This document shows positions 6,571 to 11,381 of a stretch of 11,381 bases of DNA, piece by piece (position 1 is the stretch's first letter; each line of letters begins with the position of its first letter). The stretch comes from Planctomycetota bacterium (GTDB lineage: Bacteria; Planctomycetota; UBA1135; UBA2386): NCBI GenBank assembly GCA_020425885.1, contig JAGQRA010000992.1, positions 1-11,381 of the forward strand, given 5' to 3'. Position numbers and translations under genes: made by a program. Under the pieces are notes generated by a model. It did no database searches and was not told the origin of the DNA. It saw only the letters and a list, made by a program, of their open reading frames with translations.

Positions 6571-9500
6571 GCCACGACGACCACGGGGACCTGCGCGCCG
6601 AGCAACTGCGCCGCGCGCTCGCCGAACTGCGCGCGCAGTCGCCCTCGACCCAGGCCTCGGCACTCGGTGACTACGAGCCGGAGCTGGCCGCAGCCGCGGC
6701 CCGGCAACTCGCCGACGAGGAGGCCGCGTTCGAGCGCCTGCTGCCGTTGCATGGCGATGCCTTCGCGGCGGCACTCGCCGAACTCGACACGTTGACGGCG
6801 GAAGGCGTGCGCTGGCGGCGCGAGATGCTCGCCGTCGACGACCCACTGCTGGGCACGGTCGATCACGACTTCCGACTGCAGAACGTGCTCGGGGTCGGTG
6901 GCGGCGGCCGCGTCTACGAGGTCGAGCGGCAGTCGTACCCGCAGACGATGGCGCTGAAGCTGATCGCCGGCTGGGACCAAGCCGCGCGCCGCCGCTTCGA
7001 CCGCGAGCGCGCCGTGCTGGCGCGGATGCACCATCCGTTCATCGTCCAGCTCGCCGACGCCTGGGAACGCGCCGACGGCCGCAACGCGTTGCTGATGGAG
7101 CTGGTGCACGGCAAACCGATCACGTCGTTCGCCGACGAACGCCGCCTCGGCCTCGACGGGCGTCTCGAGCTGCTCGGCCGCGTGACCCAGGCGGTGACCT
7201 ACGCGCACCAGCTCGGCGTGTATCATCGCGACCTCAAGCCGGCCAACATCCTCGTCACCGCGGACGGCACGCCCAAGGTGCTCGACTTCGGCATCGCGCA
7301 GATCCTCGACGAATCCGGCCAGACGCGCAGCGAGGGCTTCGTCGGCACCTTCGCCTACGCCAGCCCCGAGCAGCTGCGCCGGCAGGGCGTCGATGCGCGC
7401 ACCGACGTCTACGCGCTGGGCGTCGTCCTGTTCGAGCTTCTGGTCTCGCTGCGTCCGCATGCCGGCGACGTCGGACGCCTCGCCGATCCGCTGCGCCCGG
7501 CACCGCAACTGCGGGCCGCTTTGGCCGGAGTTTCGGCGGAGCGGCGCGGTGAGATCGCCGCCGGTCGCGGCCTGAGCGCCGCCGAGTTGCGCCGCCGCCT
7601 CGGCGGCGACCTCGCGGCCGTGGTCGCCAAGGCGCTGCACCCCGAGCACGCGCGCCGCTACCCGACCGTCGCCGACTTCGCCGCCGACCTCGACGCCGTG
7701 CGCAACGGCCGCGCGGTGGCCGCGCGCGGCGACTCGCTGTGGTACGGCGTGCGGCGCTGGGCCGGCCGCAACCGGATGGCCGCCGGCCTCGCCGCGACGC
7801 TGCTGATCGGCCTGCCGGCGTTCGGCGTGCGCGACTACTGGCAGCGGACGCGACAGGAGAAGCTCGTCGGCGTGATGCTGCAGGGCCTCCGTTCGACCCT
7901 CGACGCGGTACCGGGACTCACCGACCTGCCTTTGCAGCAAACACGAGTCGCCAAGATGACGTTCTTGCAGAATCTGAGTACGCAACTCATGCAGATGGAT
8001 GAGTACGCCTCAGGCCTCATGCCATCGGAAGGGGAGCGTATCCGCCTCGACATCGCACAGTCGCAGGCCCAGATCGCCCTTCGAGCCGGGGACCGTGACG
8101 TGGGCGTACGCCATGCAGAAGCGGTGATCGAACATGCCGCGTCTCTTGCTGCTGACCCCAACTCCCCTTTGCCAGAGGACCAGCTACTGGCAATTCGCGC
8201 ATCGGCACTTCTTCAAATCGCCGACTACGGCGACGACGAAGCACGTCAGGCCAATCTTGATCTGGCACTGACGACGATCGACACGGCGATCGCTGCAACA
8301 CCGGACGATCTCGACCCACGCGTCACGCGACTGACGATCCTCGAACACCGGCTCAACCATCGCAAGCTGCTGACCGGAACGGTCGACCACGCCGAGATGC
8401 AACGGTGGATCGACGAGGCCAGGGCGGTGGCCGCGCGCTTCGGGGCGAACCCGACCACCGAACGCCTGCTCGTTCTGGCAGCCCTGCGCGAAGCCGAGAT
8501 CGCGCGTGGCGAGGAGCGTTTCGACGACGCCGCGAGCGGGTTCGAGCAGGCCGCCACGCGCCTCGCCGACTGGCCGGAACAGGCCCGGACCTGGGAGATC
8601 CTGCGACTCCATGCCCGCACGTGCCGGCAGTTGGGCGACGTCAATCTGATGCGCGGCGAAGAGGAGCGCTCGTGGCCGTGGTTCGAGCGTGCCGTCGCGA
8701 TGAGCGAGCAGTATGTCGCGCAGGATCCCGACGACGTCGAGATGGTGTCCGGGCTGGCGAACGGCCTCTACTATCACGGCCAGGCGCTGCGCCAGCAGGG
8801 CAAGGTGGCGGAGGCGCGCTCGGCCTACGAGCGCATGCTCGTCGTGCAGCGCGGACTGACGGAGAAGGATCCCGGCAACCGCGACTTCTTGCGCAGCCTC
8901 GTCCTCCACGTGTACCAGGTCGCCGACTTCGAGGGCGCGGCCGGCAACGCAGATGGCAGGCTGCAGTACCTGCAACAGGCGACCGATCGCGTCGACGACC
9001 TGGTCGCACCACCCGATGCGGGCGCCTTCGACATCGACTTCGCTGCCGAGTTGCACACGATGCTCGCGGCGTTCCGACGTGATGCCGGCGACGATGCGGC
9101 GGCCGACGTCAACGAGTCCAGGAGCGTGGCACTGTACGAACGCTGTGTCGCCCTCGGCGGTGACGCGGCCGTGGCCGCCGAGGAGAAGCTGGCGGCGTTG
9201 CGCTGCGAAAGCGCCGAGCGCCGCGGCGAGTGGGCGGAAGCAGTGGCCTACCGACAGCGGTGCGTCGACGCGACACGCGTCGAAGCGGATGCCGAGCTGC
9301 CGGCGCTGCTGCAGTACGGCCAGAGCCTCTACCGACTCGCTCTCTGTCAGAGCGGTGCCAACCTCTGGACCGAGGCACAGTCGACCTGGCTGGCCTGCTG
9401 TGGAATCTGGCGCGCCGTCGTGGACCGTGCGCAAGACCCGGTGTTCCGTCCCGCCTACCGCGATGTGTTGCTGCGCACCTGTGAATGCATGGTCGAGGCC

Positions 9501-9668
9501 GGCACGCTCGGGGCGCAACGCGAGTTCCTGGTGAATGCGGTCAAGTTCTGCAACGAATGGCGCGAACAACCGGAGATCGCCGCGCGCATCGATGCGATCG
9601 AAGCGGCCGCGCGGAGTGCGGGCATGGCCGCCGCCACGGTCGACGCGATCTTCCGCCGCGAGAAATGA
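6567..9668 (+). CDS. transmembrane Hanks-type Ser/Thr protein kinase with TPR-like C-terminal region
   Basis: A protein of 1033 residues. The ATG at 6567 lies in the sigma gene's stop (ATGA), so the two are translationally coupled. A helical N-terminal region (1-100) precedes the kinase domain (about 101-380). The catalytic set is complete: glycine loop LGVGGGGRVY (108-117), K131 in ALKL, likely alpha-C E147 in DRERAV, HRDLKPAN (220-227; D222, N227), DFG (240-242), VGT-F-AYASPEQ (259-269) and DVYALGVVLFE (280-290). It is an RD kinase and should be active; T253 and T261 are possible activation-loop sites. A transmembrane helix is likely at about 404-421, after an Arg-rich juxtamembrane stretch. 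The remaining 600 residues are mostly helical, with TPR-like units such as AEARSAYERMLVVQRGLTEKDPG (748-770). They probably lie outside the cytoplasmic membrane as the sensing or docking part. Codon use between about 7929 and 8400 is clearly less G/C-biased than in the kinase domain. The likely partner is the adjacent sigma factor. Confidence 0.93.
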   Translation: MSHDDHGDLRAEQLRRALAELRAQSPSTQASALGDYEPELAAAAARQLADEEAAFERLLPLHGDAFAAALAELDTLTAEGVRWRREMLAVDDPLLGTVDHDFRLQNVLGVGGGGRVYEVERQSYPQTMALKLIAGWDQAARRRFDRERAVLARMHHPFIVQLADAWERADGRNALLMELVHGKPITSFADERRLGLDGRLELLGRVTQAVTYAHQLGVYHRDLKPANILVTADGTPKVLDFGIAQILDESGQTRSEGFVGTFAYASPEQLRRQGVDARTDVYALGVVLFELLVSLRPHAGDVGRLADPLRPAPQLRAALAGVSAERRGEIAAGRGLSAAELRRRLGGDLAAVVAKALHPEHARRYPTVADFAADLDAVRNGRAVAARGDSLWYGVRRWAGRNRMAAGLAATLLIGLPAFGVRDYWQRTRQEKLVGVMLQGLRSTLDAVPGLTDLPLQQTRVAKMTFLQNLSTQLMQMDEYASGLMPSEGERIRLDIAQSQAQIALRAGDRDVGVRHAEAVIEHAASLAADPNSPLPEDQLLAIRASALLQIADYGDDEARQANLDLALTTIDTAIAATPDDLDPRVTRLTILEHRLNHRKLLTGTVDHAEMQRWIDEARAVAARFGANPTTERLLVLAALREAEIARGEERFDDAASGFEQAATRLADWPEQARTWEILRLHARTCRQLGDVNLMRGEEERSWPWFERAVAMSEQYVAQDPDDVEMVSGLANGLYYHGQALRQQGKVAEARSAYERMLVVQRGLTEKDPGNRDFLRSLVLHVYQVADFEGAAGNADGRLQYLQQATDRVDDLVAPPDAGAFDIDFAAELHTMLAAFRRDAGDDAAADVNESRSVALYERCVALGGDAAVAAEEKLAALRCESAERRGEWAEAVAYRQRCVDATRVEADAELPALLQYGQSLYRLALCQSGANLWTEAQSTWLACCGIWRAVVDRAQDPVFRPAYRDVLLRTCECMVEAGTLGAQREFLVNAVKFCNEWREQPEIAARIDAIEAAARSAGMAAATVDAIFRREK

Positions 9669-9716
9669 GCGCGGCCACGGCCGTCCCCGGCGAGGTTGCG
9701 CGGCGTCCCGTCGTGC

Positions 9717-11177
9717 ATGCGCAACGAGACACCAGAACCGTCGCCGGCCGCATCCGATGACCTCATCGACAACCGCGAACGGCGCACGTTCTGCATCGTC
9801 GTCGTCGATACGGGCGCGCGCTCGGGGCGCGAGTTCGAGGAGATCGAGAACGAGCTTGCCGAGGTTCGCCGTGCGATCGGCGACGACCCGCTGCTGGCAT
9901 TGCAGCTCGAGCTCACGACCGCGCCGGCCCCGCTCGTCGCCACGGCAGGTGACCTGCATCGCACCTTCGTCGACGCCTGCGCGACGTTGGCAGCGAGCTG
10001 GCGCCGCTGTCGCCGCCTCGGCATCGATGTCGGCTCGTCGTGGCTGTGCGTGCTGTGCCGATCGGCCCCTGCCGAACAGCTCGTCGCCGCATGGCGCGCA
10101 CAGGTCGACGATCTCGGCGCCGGCTCCGACGTGCACGTGCTCTGCCTGCTGCGGAACGGGGCCTGGCGGCTGTTGGACCGGCTGACGCGCGTGCTCGGCA
10201 CGTCCCCGTCGATGCGGACGCTGCCGACGCGTTCGGCGCGGCCGCGCCTCGCGCCGCGCATCGTCACGGCCGGCCGCACCCTGCACCTGCGCGCCCTCGA
10301 TCGCCCGGTCCGCGTCGGATCGCTGCTGCACCGTGGACCAACCGTGTCACTGCATGAGCTCGCCGACGACAAGGACAGCGTCGCGAAGCTGTTCCACGCC
10401 CCGGATCGGATCGCCTGGTCGCGCATCGAGCACCTGGTGTCGGCGCCGCTCTTGGCCCCGGCCGACTCTTCCTGGCGGATCGCCTGGCCGCTCGACATCG
10501 CGCTCGACGAGTCCGGCGCGCGGGTCGGCTTCGTGATGCCGCGCGCCGACGGACGGCGGCTGCTCGAGCTCCACACTCCGCGTTGGCGCAATGCCATCGG
10601 GCTGCGTTGCCCGCGACGTCTCCTCGTCGACATCGCGGTGCGACTGGCGACGCTGGTCGCGACCGTGCATGCCCGTGGCGACCTCGTGCTCGGCGGGCTG
10701 AGCGGCCAGACCCTGCGCTGGTCGTCGCAGAACCGGCTCTGGCTCATCGGCATCGACCACGCCCAGGTCACGCCGTCACACGGTGACGTCGTCCCGTGCT
10801 CGCGTTGGAGTCTCGATCACCTGCCGCTGCCGCCCGCCGGCGCACCGCCCCGGTTACGTCGGCGCGCCGACGACGTGTTCGCGGTGGCGGTCCTCGTGCA
10901 TGCGCTGCTGCTCGAGGGAGCGCATCCGTTCGACGGCCGGGTCGACGATCCCGCGCTGCCGCTGCGACGACTCGACCGCCAACGCCTGCGGCTGCTGCCA
11001 GGTCTCACGCCGGGGCTGACGGCGCCGCCGATGCTGCCGCTCGATACCCTGCCGCTTGCTCTGATCGACCTCTTCCACCGGACCTTCACGGGCGACCCCG
11101 GGGCCGCGCCCACCGCCGATGAGTACGTCGAGGTGCTGCGTCAGCACCTGCAAGCAATCGTCCGCAGCGACCGCTGA
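9717..11177 (+). CDS. degenerate vWA domain fused to YegI-like pseudokinase
   Basis: A protein of 486 residues from ATG 9717. A TTG at 9696 is an alternative; neither has a good Shine-Dalgarno. It starts 48 bp after the kinase stop, so is probably co-transcribed. Residues 22-162 resemble the TerY/YegL type of von Willebrand A domain: FCIVVVDTGARSG (25-37) sits where TerY has a DTSGSMSG motif, and GAWRLLDRLTRVLG (148-161) matches its last helix. The metal site is lost: the DxSxS motif reads D31-x-G-x-R35, and the later Thr and Asp positions are not conserved. Residues 188-410 resemble the YegI-type kinase fold. They keep SVAKLFH (221-227, with K224), RIAWPLDIALDESGARVGFVMPR (254-276) and ADDVFAVAVLVHALLLEGAHPFDGR (384-408). 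The catalytic-loop Asp is G327 (VLGGLSGQT, 324-332), its Asn is T332, the DFG-type Asp is G345 (LIGIDHAQV, 343-351), and the glycine loop is gone. It should be a pseudokinase acting as a scaffold or allosteric partner. In enterobacteria YegI and YegL are separate genes near a PP2C gene; no PP2C is in this window. Confidence 0.78.
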   Translation: MRNETPEPSPAASDDLIDNRERRTFCIVVVDTGARSGREFEEIENELAEVRRAIGDDPLLALQLELTTAPAPLVATAGDLHRTFVDACATLAASWRRCRRLGIDVGSSWLCVLCRSAPAEQLVAAWRAQVDDLGAGSDVHVLCLLRNGAWRLLDRLTRVLGTSPSMRTLPTRSARPRLAPRIVTAGRTLHLRALDRPVRVGSLLHRGPTVSLHELADDKDSVAKLFHAPDRIAWSRIEHLVSAPLLAPADSSWRIAWPLDIALDESGARVGFVMPRADGRRLLELHTPRWRNAIGLRCPRRLLVDIAVRLATLVATVHARGDLVLGGLSGQTLRWSSQNRLWLIGIDHAQVTPSHGDVVPCSRWSLDHLPLPPAGAPPRLRRRADDVFAVAVLVHALLLEGAHPFDGRVDDPALPLRRLDRQRLRLLPGLTPGLTAPPMLPLDTLPLALIDLFHRTFTGDPGAAPTADEYVEVLRQHLQAIVRSDR

Positions 11178-11225
11178 GCGCTGCTGCCGTCGCCGGCACC
11201 GCGTCGCCCCGAAAAACCCGCCAAC

Positions 11226-11245
11226 ACCCTGGCCGTCGCCGGGGT
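11226..11245 (+). terminator. stem-loop after the signalling operon, possible terminator
   Basis: ACCCTGGC (11226-11233) pairs with GCCGGGGT (11238-11245) over a four-base loop. This gives eight pairs, one of them a T-G wobble, 48 bp after the stop of the vWA-pseudokinase gene. No T-run follows, so termination efficiency is doubtful. A second hairpin lies just downstream. Confidence 0.35.
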
Positions 11246-11258
11246 GAGGGAGGCAGAA

Positions 11259-11274
11259 GGGCGATCGGTCGCCC
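11259..11274 (+). terminator. second hairpin before the next gene
   Basis: GGGCGA (11259-11264) and TCGCCC (11269-11274) are perfect inverted arms with the loop TCGG. The hairpin lies 36 bp before the next start codon, so it could instead belong to the 5' leader of that gene. A short TTTC occurs at 11287-11290, too far away for a classical terminator. Confidence 0.3.
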
Positions 11275-11310
11275 GCCATCGGCTACTTTCGCTGCCCCGG
11301 AGCCCGGATC

Positions 11311-11381
11311 GTGAGCACTTCGACATTCGTTCATTCCCTCTCCCTGGTCCTGCTGGCGATGACGGCGCCGGCCCAACAGAG
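11311..11381 (+). CDS. N-terminus of a secreted protein (cut by window end)
   Basis: GTG at 11311 opens a frame that runs to the window edge (23 codons and two bases). The translation MSTSTFVHSLSLVLLAMTAP followed by AQQ looks like a Sec signal peptide with a likely signal peptidase I site after A-P-A. A GGAG sits eight bases before the GTG (11299-11302). The signal-peptide character and the Shine-Dalgarno support a real start, but nothing can be said about the mature protein. It is on the same strand as the signalling operon. Whether it belongs to it is unclear, because 133 bp with two hairpins intervene. Confidence 0.6.
   Translation, partial: MSTSTFVHSLSLVLLAMTAPAQQ

Noticed and set aside
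6429..7985. Open frame of 518 codons on the minus strand opposite the kinase domain
   Set aside because: The plus strand has a complete kinase motif set here. The antisense translation is compositionally odd and without domains.
9665..9760. 31-codon frame starting at ATG 9665 (ATGA with the kinase stop) and ending inside the next gene
   Set aside because: It was considered as a coupling leader or a small gene. It lacks a signal, domain or good composition, and its stop lies 41 bp beyond the next gene's ATG, too far back for easy re-initiation.
8184..10331. Open frame of 715 codons on the minus strand across the kinase and vWA-pseudokinase genes
   Set aside because: It spans two well-supported genes on the other strand and shows no recognisable domain or signal. 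Third-position G/C bias clears stops from the antisense frame.
1..11381. Search by eye for tRNA, rRNA, CRISPR, insertion sequence, integrase or attachment-site signals
   Set aside because: No cloverleaf, spaced direct repeats, transposase motifs or terminal inverted repeats were seen. The window is almost fully covered by the listed genes.

Overview
The window is uniformly G+C-rich bacterial DNA, densely coded, with strong G/C bias at third codon positions. The best guess for the source is a high-GC member of the Planctomycetota. The reasons are an ECF-type sigma factor translationally fused at the ATGA to a large membrane Ser/Thr kinase with TPR-like repeats, several lipoproteins, a long carboxypeptidase-regulatory-like protein, and a topoisomerase I with a Lys/Ala tail. 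Myxococcota or another high-GC phylum cannot be excluded from this sequence alone.

Layout. (1) 1-548, plus strand: the 3' end of topA (DNA topoisomerase I). (2) 578-5190, minus strand: a compact three-gene operon, read right to left. It encodes a papain-like (C1A) cysteine peptidase lipoprotein with fibronectin-type-III modules (5190-3319), a membrane-anchored array of carboxypeptidase-regulatory-like beta-sandwich domains (3289-1028), and a small lipoprotein (1003-578). The last has a domain that looks like a divergent chagasin-type (I42) cysteine-peptidase inhibitor. Gaps are 29 and 24 bp. (3) 5191-5461: a divergent intergenic region with two short perfect-arm palindromes and Shine-Dalgarno sites facing both ways. 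(4) 5462-11177, plus strand: a probable signalling operon. It holds a small lipoprotein of unknown function (5462-5926), an ECF-like sigma factor (5941-6570), an active-looking RD Ser/Thr kinase with TM and TPR-like C-terminus (6567-9668, ATGA overlap with the sigma gene), and a protein of 486 residues (9717-11177). I read this last protein as a TerY/YegL-like vWA domain fused to a YegI-like kinase fold, with both active sites eroded. (5) 11178-11310: a noncoding stretch with two hairpins, then the start of a secreted protein (GTG at 11311) cut by the window edge.

How the genes may work together (inference). The minus-strand operon looks like a surface proteolysis set, with protease, adhesive or structural beta-sandwich protein, and possible protease inhibitor. 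The plus-strand operon looks like a phospho-signalling set. A trans-membrane kinase with extracytoplasmic TPRs would phosphorylate a sigma factor whose region 2.2 lacks the usual acidic cluster, with the dead vWA-pseudokinase as scaffold or modulator. This lipoprotein/sigma/kinase/vWA-pseudokinase combination is the strongest candidate in the window for an undescribed system. No tRNA, rRNA, CRISPR array, insertion sequence or integrase is visible.
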